A DNA stretch of 64,000 bases from NCBI RefSeq assembly GCF_005048155.1, contig NZ_SUMB01000008.1, positions 1 to 64,000 on the forward strand, in the 5' to 3' direction. Source of the DNA: Streptomyces piniterrae. GTDB lineage: Bacteria; Actinomycetota; Actinomycetes; Streptomycetales; Streptomycetaceae. The notes beneath the pieces were generated by a model, which made no database searches, was not told the origin of the DNA, and saw nothing but the letters and a program-made list of their open reading frames with translations. Shown in pieces: positions 55,156-63,642 of this stretch. Both the position numbers and the translations under genes were made by a program. Numbering within the stretch: position 1 is the first letter of the stretch; every line of letters starts with the position of its first letter.

Positions 55156-56112
55156 TCAGTGTTCGTCGGCGGGGATCGTGCCGAGGCGGCCGGCCTGGAA
55201 GTCCTCGAAGGCCTGGGCCAGTTCGGCGTGGGTGTTCATCACGAACGGGCCGTAATGCATCATCGGCTCGCGGATCGGCAGCCCGCCGATCAGCACCACC
55301 TCGAAGTTCGGGCTGCGCGAGTCCTGGCTCTCGTGCGCGCGGATCGTGAGCGAGTCTCCCCCGCTGCCGAAGACGACCGACTGGCCCATCCGGAACGGGC
55401 GTCCTTCCGCACCGGCGGTACCGCGCCCGGCCAGGCTGTACGCCAGCGCGTTGAAGTCCGCGCGCCAGGGCAGCGTCAGCTCGGCGCCCGGGTTCAGCGT
55501 CACATGCGTCATGGTGATCGGGGTGTGCGTGACGCCCGGTCCCCGGTGACCGTCGATCTCACCGGCGATCAGGCGCAGCAGCGCCCCGCCGTCGGCGGAG
55601 GTCAGCAGCTTCACCTTGCCGCCGCCGATGTCCTGGTAGCGGGGGGCCATCATCTTGTCGCTCTTCGGCAGGTTCACCCAGAGCTGGAGGCCGTGGAAGA
55701 GGCCGCCGGACATGACGAGCGACTCCGGCGGCGTCTCGATGTGCAGCAGACCGGAGCCCGCCGTCATCCACTGGGTGTCACCGTCGTTGATGACACCGCC
55801 GCCACCGTGCGAGTCGCGGTGCACGAACGTCCCGTCGATCAGATACGTGACGGTCTCGAAGCCGCGGTGCGGGTGCCAGGGCGTGCCCTTGGCCTCGCCG
55901 GGCGCGTAATCCACCTCGCCCATCTGGTCCATCATGATGAACGGGTCGAGGTGCTGGTAGTCGATACCGGCGAAGGCCCGGCGCACCGGGAAGCCCTCGC
56001 CCTCGAAGCCGCTGGGCGCGGTGGCCACGGCCAGCACGGGACGGGGGCGCGCCGCCGCGGGCGCCGCCACACGCGGCAACGTCAGCGGATTCTCTACGGT
56101 CACAGCGGGCAT
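55156..56112 (-). CDS. Pirin family protein
   Basis: A 318-residue bicupin. Metal-binding residues are conserved: WHPHRGFETVTYLIDG (two His), then HRDSHGGGG, and the Glu/His pair in GSGLLHIETPPES. The second cupin has MTHVTLNPGAELTLPW. Pirins include iron-dependent quercetinase-like enzymes and regulators of metabolism; the role here is unknown. GGAGG precedes ATG 56112, and a perfect inverted repeat lies 24 bp upstream. Confidence 0.94.
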   Translation of the reverse strand: MPAVTVENPLTLPRVAAPAAARPRPVLAVATAPSGFEGEGFPVRRAFAGIDYQHLDPFIMMDQMGEVDYAPGEAKGTPWHPHRGFETVTYLIDGTFVHRDSHGGGGVINDGDTQWMTAGSGLLHIETPPESLVMSGGLFHGLQLWVNLPKSDKMMAPRYQDIGGGKVKLLTSADGGALLRLIAGEIDGHRGPGVTHTPITMTHVTLNPGAELTLPWRADFNALAYSLAGRGTAGAEGRPFRMGQSVVFGSGGDSLTIRAHESQDSRSPNFEVVLIGGLPIREPMMHYGPFVMNTHAELAQAFEDFQAGRLGTIPADEH

Positions 56113-56135
56113 GACGGCCTCCTCGGTCGTTCACC

Positions 56136-56152
56136 ATTCAACTTAGTTGAAT
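56136..56152. promoter_or_regulatory. 17-bp inverted repeat upstream of the pirin gene
   Basis: ATTCAAC-TTA-GTTGAAT, perfect 7-bp arms, in an AT-rich stretch 24 bp before the ATG. The TTCAA/TTGAA spacing is typical of MarR-family operators; no such regulator gene is adjacent. Confidence 0.6.
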
Positions 56153-56234
56153 CCTTAACAAACCGCAAGGCGTGCGGCATTCCCGATGTGTTTACGCAGG
56201 CCAAGAGGGGTACCGAAGAGGGAGGGGCGGGCGA

Positions 56235-56708
56235 CTAGCCGTACATCCGGCGCATCGCGAAGTCCACCATCTCCTCGACGGCCTTCGCATCGAAGACCAT
56301 CCGATGGTCGCCCTCCATGTCGAGGACGAAGCCGTAACCCGTCGGCAGCAGGTCGAGCACCTCGGCACCGGTGATCACGAAGTACTTGGACTCCTTGCCC
56401 GCGTACCGCCGCAGCTCCTTGAGGGAGGTGAACATCGGGATCACCGGCTGCTGGGTGTTGTGCAGCGCCAGGAAGCCCGGGTTCTCGCCACGCGGGCAGT
56501 AGATCTTGGAGGTCGAGAAGATGCCCTGGAAGTCCTCGGCCGACATCGAGCCGGTGGTGAAGGCTCGCACCGCGTCGGCGAGGGAGGGCGGCGACGGCTC
56601 GGGATACAGCGGCTGCTCGCCGTAGCCCCCGGGGGCCGGTTGCTGCGGCGGGGGCGGCGCACCGTATTGCTGCTGCCCGGCACCCGCGTTCTGGTCGTAG
56701 CCGTACAT
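56235..56708 (-). CDS. SseB-domain protein with Pro/Gln/Gly-rich N-terminus
   Basis: A 157-residue protein. A disordered N-terminus (YGYDQNAGAGQQQYGAPPPP type, 1-40) precedes an SseB-like domain with LADAVRAFTTGSMSAEDFQG, GENPGFLALHNTQQPVIPMF and VLDLLPTGYGFVLDME. It is the second SseB-type protein in this window, but unrelated in context to the toxin operon. Function unknown. Confidence 0.85.
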   Translation of the reverse strand: MYGYDQNAGAGQQQYGAPPPPQQPAPGGYGEQPLYPEPSPPSLADAVRAFTTGSMSAEDFQGIFSTSKIYCPRGENPGFLALHNTQQPVIPMFTSLKELRRYAGKESKYFVITGAEVLDLLPTGYGFVLDMEGDHRMVFDAKAVEEMVDFAMRRMYG

Positions 56709-56886
56709 GCCGCACAGCGTACTGATTCCAGGGGCAGACGGGGGATGCTCGTCACAGATGGGTGGTTAGGGGTTGCTTCTTATTACCGGTGGGTAGCATC
56801 ATCTTAGCTACTTGCTGGTATTGCGTATTGAGGTCACCGCCTCGTTTCGAGGTGCCTTCCTCCCGAACCCTTACGGAGCCGTACCC

Positions 56887-58713
56887 ATGGGGCACTACAA
56901 GTCGAATCTCCGCGACATCGAGTTCAACCTCTTCGAGGTGCTCGGCCGTGACAGCGTGTACGGCACCGGACCGTTCGCGGAGATGGACGTCGACACCGCC
57001 AAGAGCGTGCTGTCCGAGATCGCCCGGCTGTCCGAGAACGAGCTGGCCGATTCGTTCGCCGACGCCGACCGGAACCCCCCGGTCTTCGACCCGGAGACCA
57101 ACACCGCGCCGATCCCGGACTCCTTCAAGAAGAGCTACCAGGCGTACATGGACGCCGAGTGGTGGCGTCTGGGCATCCCGGAGGAGATCGGCGGCACCAC
57201 CGCGCCGCGCTCCCTGCTGTGGGCCTTCGCCGAGACGATCCTGGGCTCCAACCCGGCCGTGTGGATGTACGCCTCCGGCCCGGCCTTCGCCGGCGTGCTC
57301 TTCGAGGAGGGCACCGACGAGCAGAAGAAGTGGGCCAAGATCGCGGTCGACAAGGGCTGGGGCTCCACGATGGTGCTGACCGAGCCCGACGCCGGCTCGG
57401 ACGTCGGCGCCGGCCGCACCAAGGCCGTCAAGCAGGAGGACGGCTCCTGGCACATCGAGGGCGTGAAGCGCTTCATCACCTCCGGCGAGCACGACATGTC
57501 GGACAACATCCTTCACTACGTCCTCGCCCGCCCCGAGGGCCACGGCCCCGGCACCAAGGGCCTGTCACTCTTCCTCGTCCCGAAGTACGAGTTCGACTTC
57601 GAGACCGGCGAGCTGGGCGCCCGCAACGGCGCCTACGCGACCAACGTCGAGCACAAGATGGGCCTCAAGGCCTCCAACACCTGCGAGATGACCTTCGGCG
57701 ACAAGCACCCCGCCAAGGGCTGGCTCATCGGCGAGAAGCACGACGGCATCCGCCAGATGTTCATGATCATCGAGTTCGCCCGCATGATGGTCGGCACGAA
57801 GGCCATCGCGACCCTGTCGACGGGCTACCTGAACGCGCTGGAGTACGCCAAGGAGCGCGTGCAGGGCCCGGACCTGGCCGCCTTCACCGACAAGTCGGCG
57901 CCGAAGGTCACCATCACGCACCACCCCGACGTGCGCCGCTCGCTGATGACGCAGAAGGCGTACGCCGAGGGCATGCGCGCGCTGGTGCTCCACACCGCCA
58001 CGGTGCAGGACGAGATCCTCATCAAGGAGGCGGCCGGCGAGGACGCGTCCGCCGAGCACGCGCTGAACGACCTGCTGCTCCCGATCGTCAAGGGCTACGG
58101 CTCCGAGAAGTCCTACGAGCAGCTGGCCCAGTCGCTCCAGACCTTCGGTGGCTCCGGCTACCTCCAGGAGTACCCGATCGAGCAGTACATCCGGGACTCC
58201 AAGATCGACACCCTCTACGAGGGCACCACCGCGATCCAGGGCCAGGACTTCTTCTTCCGGAAGATCGTCCGCAACCAGGGCGCGGCGCTGACGCAGCTCT
58301 CCGAGAGCATCAAGAAGTTCCTGGCCGACGGTGTCGGCGGGGAGGGCCTGGAGGGCGCCCGCGGCGAGCTCGCCAAGGCCGCCGCCGACCTGGAGGCGAT
58401 CGTCGGCGCGATGCTGACCGACCTCGCGGCGACCGAGAAGGACGTCAAGTCCATCTACAAGGTGGGCCTCAACACCACGCGTCTGCTGATGGCTTCGGGT
58501 GACGTGGTCATCGGCTACCTGCTCCTCAAGGGCGCCGCGGTGGCCCAGGAGAAGCTGGCGAACGCCTCCTCCAAGGACAAGGCGTTCTACGAGGGCAAGA
58601 TCGCGGCCGCGAAGTTCTTCGCGCACAACGTCCTGCCGGGCGTCGCGGTCCAGCGCTCGCTCGCCGAGTCCGTCGACCAGTCGCTGATGGAGCTGGACGA
58701 GGCCGCGTTCTAA
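56887..58713 (+). CDS. Acyl-CoA dehydrogenase
   Basis: A 608-residue FAD flavoenzyme for the first step of fatty-acyl-CoA oxidation, of the long form with a C-terminal extension. Features: MVLTEPDAGSDVGAGRTKAV (FAD/substrate loop), GVKRFITSGEHDM, LQTFGGSGYLQEYPIEQYIR and YEGTTAIQGQDFFFRKI. ATG 56887 (GHYKSNLRDIEF) has ACGGAG upstream; an in-frame extension from 56812 runs through the promoter region. Imperfect symmetries in the leader (TTACCGGTGGGTAG near 56784, GTAGC-N9-GCTAC) could bind a TetR-type fatty-acid regulator. Confidence 0.95.
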   Translation: MGHYKSNLRDIEFNLFEVLGRDSVYGTGPFAEMDVDTAKSVLSEIARLSENELADSFADADRNPPVFDPETNTAPIPDSFKKSYQAYMDAEWWRLGIPEEIGGTTAPRSLLWAFAETILGSNPAVWMYASGPAFAGVLFEEGTDEQKKWAKIAVDKGWGSTMVLTEPDAGSDVGAGRTKAVKQEDGSWHIEGVKRFITSGEHDMSDNILHYVLARPEGHGPGTKGLSLFLVPKYEFDFETGELGARNGAYATNVEHKMGLKASNTCEMTFGDKHPAKGWLIGEKHDGIRQMFMIIEFARMMVGTKAIATLSTGYLNALEYAKERVQGPDLAAFTDKSAPKVTITHHPDVRRSLMTQKAYAEGMRALVLHTATVQDEILIKEAAGEDASAEHALNDLLLPIVKGYGSEKSYEQLAQSLQTFGGSGYLQEYPIEQYIRDSKIDTLYEGTTAIQGQDFFFRKIVRNQGAALTQLSESIKKFLADGVGGEGLEGARGELAKAAADLEAIVGAMLTDLAATEKDVKSIYKVGLNTTRLLMASGDVVIGYLLLKGAAVAQEKLANASSKDKAFYEGKIAAAKFFAHNVLPGVAVQRSLAESVDQSLMELDEAAF

Positions 58714-58792
58714 GCCCTTCCAGCACGGACCCGGTTCCCTGAGGCGTTCTTGTTCTTAGGGGTCTCTCAGAATCGGCGTCCAGAATGACGGT

Positions 58793-58822
58793 GCCCGCCT
58801 CCCTTCCCCCGGGGAGGCGGGC
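58793..58822 (+). terminator. Terminator after acyl-CoA dehydrogenase
   Basis: GCCCGCCTCCC pairs with GGGAGGCGGGC, 8-nt loop, 79 bp after the stop. Confidence 0.8.
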
Positions 58823-58996
58823 TTCGTCGTGCGAGCGGGCTTCGTCGTGGGAGCCGCCTCGTTATGGGCGCCGCCGCCGGTGCGCGCGGCCGGAATCAAT
58901 CGTTCCGCCGGGGCTCCGGTGCCGGCGGCGAAAATCGTGGCCGGAAGGTAGCGGCGTCACGGTGCACAGGCACGGGGAATGCGGGGTCCGGCTCCT

Positions 58997-59009
58997 TATG
59001 CTGAAGACA
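58997..59009 (+). promoter_or_regulatory. Putative -10 element giving a leaderless aminopeptidase mRNA
   Basis: TATGCT (58997-59002) ends 6 nt before ATG 59009, so transcription would start at or next to the start codon. There is no convincing ribosome-binding site. No good -35 seen. Confidence 0.4.
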
Positions 59010-60304
59010 TGAGCCACTCCTCCCGCTTCGATCGCGGTCACACCGACGACCTGATGTCCTTTCTCGCGGCCAGCCCGTCGCCGTACCACGCGGTGGCGAA
59101 CGCGGCGGAGCGACTGGAAAAGGCCGGTTTCCGGCAGGTCGCGGAGACCGACGCATGGGACGGGGAGAGCGGCGGGAAGTACGTGCTGCGGGGCGGCGCG
59201 ATCGTCGCCTGGTACGTACCGGAGGGCGCCACCGCGACCACTCCATACCGAATTGTCGGGGCTCATACCGACTCTCCCAATCTGCGGGTCAAGCCGATTC
59301 CTGACACCGGTGCGCGCGGCTGGCGGCAGATCGCCGTCGAGGTCTACGGCGGCCCGCTGCTCAACACCTGGCTCGACCGCGACCTCGGGCTCAGCGGCCG
59401 GGTGACGCTGCGGGACGGCAGCGACCGGCTGGTGAACGTCGACCGGGCGCTGCTGCGGGTGCCACAGCTGGCCGTACACCTCGACCGGTCGGTGAACACC
59501 GACGGGCTGAAACTGGACAAGCAGCGGCATATGACGCCGATCTGGGGTCTGGGCGAGGTCGGCGAGGGTGAGCTGATCGCGTTCGTCGAGGAGGAGATCG
59601 GTGTCGCGGCCGGGGAGGTACAGGGCTGGGACCTGATGGTGCACAGCGTCGAGCCGCCCGCCTATCTGGGGCGGGACCACGAACTCGTCGCCGGGCCGCG
59701 GATGGACAACCTGCTGTCCGTGCACGCCGGCACCGCCGCGCTCGCCGCTGTCGCCGCCGCCGACAGCGAGCCGACCAGCATCCCGGTGCTCGCCGCCTTC
59801 GACCACGAGGAGAGCGGCAGCCAGTCGGACACCGGCGCGGACGGGCCGCTGCTCGGCACGGTGCTGGAACGTTCTGTCTACGCGCGCGGCGGCTCGTACG
59901 AAGACCGGGCGCGGGCGTTCGCCGGCACCGTGTGCCTGTCGTCCGACACCGGCCACGCGGTGCACCCCAACTACAGCGAGCGGCACGAGCCGGGCCACCA
60001 CCCGATGCCGAACGGCGGCCCGATCCTCAAGGTGAACGTCAACCAGCGCTATGCGACGGACGGCAGCGGACGGGCGGTGTTCGCGGGGGCCTGTGAGCGG
60101 GCAGGCGTGCCCTGGCAGTCCTTCGTGTCCAACAACGCGATGCCCTGCGGGACGACGATCGGGCCGATCACCGCCGCCCGGCACGGCATCGCGACCGTCG
60201 ACATCGGCGTCGCGATCCTCTCCATGCACTCGGCGCGCGAGCTGTGCGGCGCCGAGGACCCGTACCTGCTGGCGAACGCCCTGACGGCCTTCCTGGAGTG
60301 CTGA
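59009..60304 (+). CDS. apeB: M18-family aminopeptidase
   Basis: A 431-residue cytosolic metallo-aminopeptidase (aspartyl aminopeptidase-like). The di-zinc ligands lie in RIVGAHTDSPNLRVKP, GPRMDNLLSV, AFDHEESGSQS (catalytic Glu/Glu), and the C-terminal ILSMHSARELCG. Length and motif order are normal. ATG 59009 gives the expected SHSSRFDRGHTDDLMSFLAA start. The SARP-type regulator begins one base after its stop. Confidence 0.95.
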   Translation: MSHSSRFDRGHTDDLMSFLAASPSPYHAVANAAERLEKAGFRQVAETDAWDGESGGKYVLRGGAIVAWYVPEGATATTPYRIVGAHTDSPNLRVKPIPDTGARGWRQIAVEVYGGPLLNTWLDRDLGLSGRVTLRDGSDRLVNVDRALLRVPQLAVHLDRSVNTDGLKLDKQRHMTPIWGLGEVGEGELIAFVEEEIGVAAGEVQGWDLMVHSVEPPAYLGRDHELVAGPRMDNLLSVHAGTAALAAVAAADSEPTSIPVLAAFDHEESGSQSDTGADGPLLGTVLERSVYARGGSYEDRARAFAGTVCLSSDTGHAVHPNYSERHEPGHHPMPNGGPILKVNVNQRYATDGSGRAVFAGACERAGVPWQSFVSNNAMPCGTTIGPITAARHGIATVDIGVAILSMHSARELCGAEDPYLLANALTAFLEC

Positions 60305-60305
60305 G

Positions 60306-62351
60306 TTGGAATTCTCACTGCTGGGCCCGATCGCCGTGACGACCGGCTCCGGGGAGCTGTCGCTCGGGCCGGCCAAGCGGCGCAGTGTGCTGGCGCTGCT
60401 GCTGTTGCAGCCCAACACCACCGTTCCACTGGAGCAGTTGATCGACTCCCTGTGGGAGGACGAGCCGCCCGAGCATGCCCGTACGGTCGTGCAGGGGCAT
60501 GTCTCACGGCTGCGCGCGACGCTCGCCGAGGGCGGCGCCGACGGGTACGGCATCGAGCTCACCACGCATGGATCCGCGTATCTGCTGCGGTTGCCCGAGG
60601 AGCTGATCGACGCCCACCGGTTCGGGGAGCTGGTGGCCCTGGCACGGCCCGAGGCGGCGCCGGCCGATGCGGTACCGCTGCTGCGCGAGGCGCTGGGGCT
60701 GTGGCGCGGCCCGGCACTGACCGGCACGGTCACCAGCCCGCCGTTCGCGGCCGCCGCGCATGCGCTGGAGGAGCGCCGGCTGACGGCGGTCGAGGCGCTG
60801 GGGCGGGCGCACGGCGCACTCGGCGAGCATGAGCAGGCGGCGGCCATCCTCTACTCCGCCGCGGTCAACCACCCCTTGCGGGAAGGGCTGATCGCGGCGC
60901 TGATGCGGGCGCTGTTCCGTACCGGACGGCAGTCCGACGCGCTGGAGTGGTTCCACCGCACCCGCCGGCTGCTCAACGAGGAACTCGGCGTCGACCCGGG
61001 CGAGCGGCTGAGCGGCGCGTACGAGGAGATCCTGCGGGCCGAGGCGGCACGCGGCCGGAAGTCGGGGGCCGCGGCTCACGGCGGGCGATCCGCGGCGGCC
61101 GGTGGAGCGGGTACGGCGGCCAGCGGGGCGTCGGGGGCCGGTTCCGGGGCCGGTGCGGCGGGTTCGGCAGCCGGTGAGCGGATGCCTGTGCAGGGCAGCG
61201 GCGCCGGGGTGGGCGTCTCGCCCGCCATGGGCGGCTCTCGTGGGACGGGTGGCTCTGTTGCCGCGGAGGGCACGACGACCGGTGCGCGCGGCGGGGCCAC
61301 GCCTGCCGGAGCGGCGCCGCGGCTGCTGCCCAGGCCGCCGGCCCGGTTCCTGGGCCGGGAGGACCGGCTCGCCGCGCTGACCGACGCGCTGACCGACCGC
61401 GGTACCGGTGAGAGCCCGCTCGCGGTGGTGGCGGGTCCGGCCGGCGTGGGCAAGACCGCCTGCGCGGTGCAGTGGGCCCATCTGTACGCCGGGGCCTTCC
61501 CTGACGGCCAGCTCTTCGCCGATCTGCGGGGCTTCGGGGAGGGCGACGAGGCACCGCCGGCCGAGATCCTGCGCGACTTCCTGCTCGCGCTCGGTACCCC
61601 GCCGGAGCGGGTGCCCACCTCCGCGCAGGCCGCCTCGGCGCTGTTCAGGTCGCTGGTCGCGGACCGCCGGCTGCTGGTCGTCCTGGACAACGCCCGTCAC
61701 TCGGCGCAGGTCAGGCCGCTGCTGCCGGGCGGCCCGCACTGCGCCACGGTCGTCACCAGCCGCAGCCGGCTGGACGGCCTGGTGGCCACCGACTGCGCCC
61801 GGCCGGTCGGCCTCCAGGTGCTCGGCCACGAGGAGGGCGCGGCGCTGCTGGGCGCGATGCTCGGCCCCGAACGCGTCGCCGAGGACCCGGCCGCCGCGCG
61901 GGAACTCGTCGACCTGTGCGACGGTCTGCCCTTGGCTCTGCGGGCCGCCGCGGCCCAGCTGACCGCCCGGCCGCGCTGGCGGCTGGCCCGGCTCGCCGCC
62001 GCGCTGCGCGACGAACGGCGCCGGCTGGCGCTGCTGTCGGCGGAGGACACCGGCATCGCGGCGGCGCTGCGGATGTCCGTCGCCCGGCTGTCGGCGGACG
62101 ACGCACGGCTGCTCAGCGCGCTGGCGACCAGCGCGGACGGACACCTCAACGCGTCCGTCGCGGCGGCGCTCGCCGGCTACGACCCGGAGCGCACGCAGGA
62201 CGGTCTGGACCGGCTCGCGGAGATGCACCTGGTGGACGAGGAAGCCACCGATGTCTACACGATCAGCACGCTCACCCAGCTGTTCGCGCGGGACGAGCGC
62301 GGCGAGCACGGTGATCGGGCCGAGGGCCACGGGGGCGGTGTGGCCGAGTAG
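60306..62351 (+). CDS. AfsR/SARP-family transcriptional regulator with NB-ARC ATPase domain
   Basis: A 681-residue regulator. An OmpR-like DNA-binding domain (1-92, FSLLGPIAVTTGSGELSLG) and a bacterial transcriptional activation domain (about 97-240) are followed by a Gly/Ala/Ser-rich linker of about 100 residues. The NB-ARC ATPase has Walker A GPAGVGKTACAV near 377 and Walker B LLVVLDNA. The C-terminal TPR part found in full AfsR is absent. The start is TTG 60306, with GGAG inside the end of the aminopeptidase gene: translational coupling across 1 nt. Probable activator of nearby or distant metabolic genes. Confidence 0.92.
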   Translation: MEFSLLGPIAVTTGSGELSLGPAKRRSVLALLLLQPNTTVPLEQLIDSLWEDEPPEHARTVVQGHVSRLRATLAEGGADGYGIELTTHGSAYLLRLPEELIDAHRFGELVALARPEAAPADAVPLLREALGLWRGPALTGTVTSPPFAAAAHALEERRLTAVEALGRAHGALGEHEQAAAILYSAAVNHPLREGLIAALMRALFRTGRQSDALEWFHRTRRLLNEELGVDPGERLSGAYEEILRAEAARGRKSGAAAHGGRSAAAGGAGTAASGASGAGSGAGAAGSAAGERMPVQGSGAGVGVSPAMGGSRGTGGSVAAEGTTTGARGGATPAGAAPRLLPRPPARFLGREDRLAALTDALTDRGTGESPLAVVAGPAGVGKTACAVQWAHLYAGAFPDGQLFADLRGFGEGDEAPPAEILRDFLLALGTPPERVPTSAQAASALFRSLVADRRLLVVLDNARHSAQVRPLLPGGPHCATVVTSRSRLDGLVATDCARPVGLQVLGHEEGAALLGAMLGPERVAEDPAAARELVDLCDGLPLALRAAAAQLTARPRWRLARLAAALRDERRRLALLSAEDTGIAAALRMSVARLSADDARLLSALATSADGHLNASVAAALAGYDPERTQDGLDRLAEMHLVDEEATDVYTISTLTQLFARDERGEHGDRAEGHGGGVAE

Positions 62352-62433
62352 GGCGCTGTGGCCGAGTAACCGCCACGGTTCGGCGGTCTCGGCGGCCGAC
62401 GCTCGCGGACGTGGGGCGAGCGTCCTCGGGGGA

Positions 62434-62450
62434 CGTTAGGCGAGCGTTAG
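62434..62450 (+). promoter_or_regulatory. CGTTAG direct repeats with 11-bp period
   Basis: CGTTAG at 62434-62439 and 62445-62450, about 105 bp before the DUF4232 lipoprotein. SARP and PhoP-type winged-helix activators bind direct repeats with this period close to a -10. GATACG follows at 62452. Confidence 0.4.
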
Positions 62451-62555
62451 CGATACGGCAGCGGCGGGCGGCAGCCTTGTGGACATCACGCAGGGCCGGA
62501 CCCGAGCAGAGCTCGTGACAGGCCGCAGGACGTACCGCGTACAGGGGAGACCGGA

Positions 62556-63290
62556 ATGCCGCGCATCGATGCCACCGCCAGCACCGTTCGTACGGCGCCC
62601 ACCGGCCGGAGCACCCGCCGCCGTACGCTGCGGATCGCCGCGGCCGGACTGACCGCCGTCGCCGCGCTCACCCTCACCGCGTGCAGCAGCGAGGACGACG
62701 CGCTCAAGACGGCACCCGCCAAGCCGTTCCACCCGGCGCCCCAGATCGCGGCCGAGGCGGAGCTGACGGCGGCGGGCCACGACGTGATCACCACCAGGGC
62801 GGACGGGTTCGCCGCGGCCGGCGACGGCGGGGAGAACCGCGGCCGGAGGGTCGCCTCCGTCCGGCACCCGGCATGCGACGCCGCCAAGGTCCGCATCGCG
62901 GCCAAACCGCTGAACCGGCCGGTCAACCATGTGCTGCTGGAGGCCACCAACACCACCGGCGCCACCTGCGACCTCTACGGCTACCCGTACCTCCGCGTCG
63001 ACGACTCGCAGTCGCCGCTCGCGGACCTTGCGGAGAGCAGGCCGCAGGCCGTGGTGACCCTCGCCCCCGGCGAGTCCGGTTACGCCGCGGTGATGACCTC
63101 CGCCGCCGACGGCTCCGGCGCCAACGGCCGCACGACGACATCGCTGACGGTCAGCCTCCGCGGCCGCGACGGCAAGGGCAGCATCGGCGGCTCGGCGGCC
63201 GTGGCCCTGGCGGGAGATTCGACGTATGTCGACGACAGCGCATGGGTGACGTACTGGCAGACGAACCCGAGCGACGCCGCCAACTGGTAG
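62556..63290 (+). CDS. DUF4232 lipoprotein
   Basis: A 244-residue exported lipoprotein. A twin-basic n-region (STRRRTLRIAA), hydrophobic core and lipobox LTAC end at Cys43. The DUF4232-like domain (about 105-235) has VLLEATNTTGATCDLYGYPY, LAPGESGYAAVM and a Cys pair likely to be disulfide linked. Family function unknown; common on streptomycete surfaces. It follows the SARP gene by 204 bp and may be its target. Confidence 0.88.
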   Translation: MPRIDATASTVRTAPTGRSTRRRTLRIAAAGLTAVAALTLTACSSEDDALKTAPAKPFHPAPQIAAEAELTAAGHDVITTRADGFAAAGDGGENRGRRVASVRHPACDAAKVRIAAKPLNRPVNHVLLEATNTTGATCDLYGYPYLRVDDSQSPLADLAESRPQAVVTLAPGESGYAAVMTSAADGSGANGRTTTSLTVSLRGRDGKGSIGGSAAVALAGDSTYVDDSAWVTYWQTNPSDAANW

Positions 63291-63330
63291 GCCACCCGCG
63301 GTAGATCGGCTACCGGCAACCCCATGAACC

Positions 63331-63360
63331 AGGGCGCCCGTTCCCCCTAGCGGGCGCCCT
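63331..63360 (+). terminator. Terminator after the DUF4232 gene
   Basis: AGGGCGCCCG / CGGGCGCCCT perfect 10-bp stem with a 10-nt loop, 41 bp after the stop. Confidence 0.85.
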
Positions 63361-63574
63361 TCCTCGTTCCCGGACGGCTCCGCCCTGCGGCGGGGCCGTC
63401 CCGTCATGTCCCACCAACCCGGTTCCGATGTCCCGCACTTGCCCCGCTTTCCTTACGTCTTCGCAGGTCACAGCGGCGCGCAGGGGCGGGACGTCCCACG
63501 GGACAAGGAATCTCGGGCCGGCTGCCGCACCCCGCCACACGATGGTTCCCGTCGCCGCGAGCAGACCATCCGGC

Positions 63575-63594
63575 GACGTTTCACGTGAAACGTC
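63575..63594. promoter_or_regulatory. parS: Second parS site
   Basis: Exact GTTTCACGTGAAAC at 63578-63591, extended to a 20-bp palindrome. It lies 48 bp before the last gene and 8.5 kb from the first parS. Confidence 0.9.
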
Positions 63595-63642
63595 ACCGGC
63601 GACCGGGCGGCACCAACCAGCCAGCCGCGGAGGGGAATCGGC

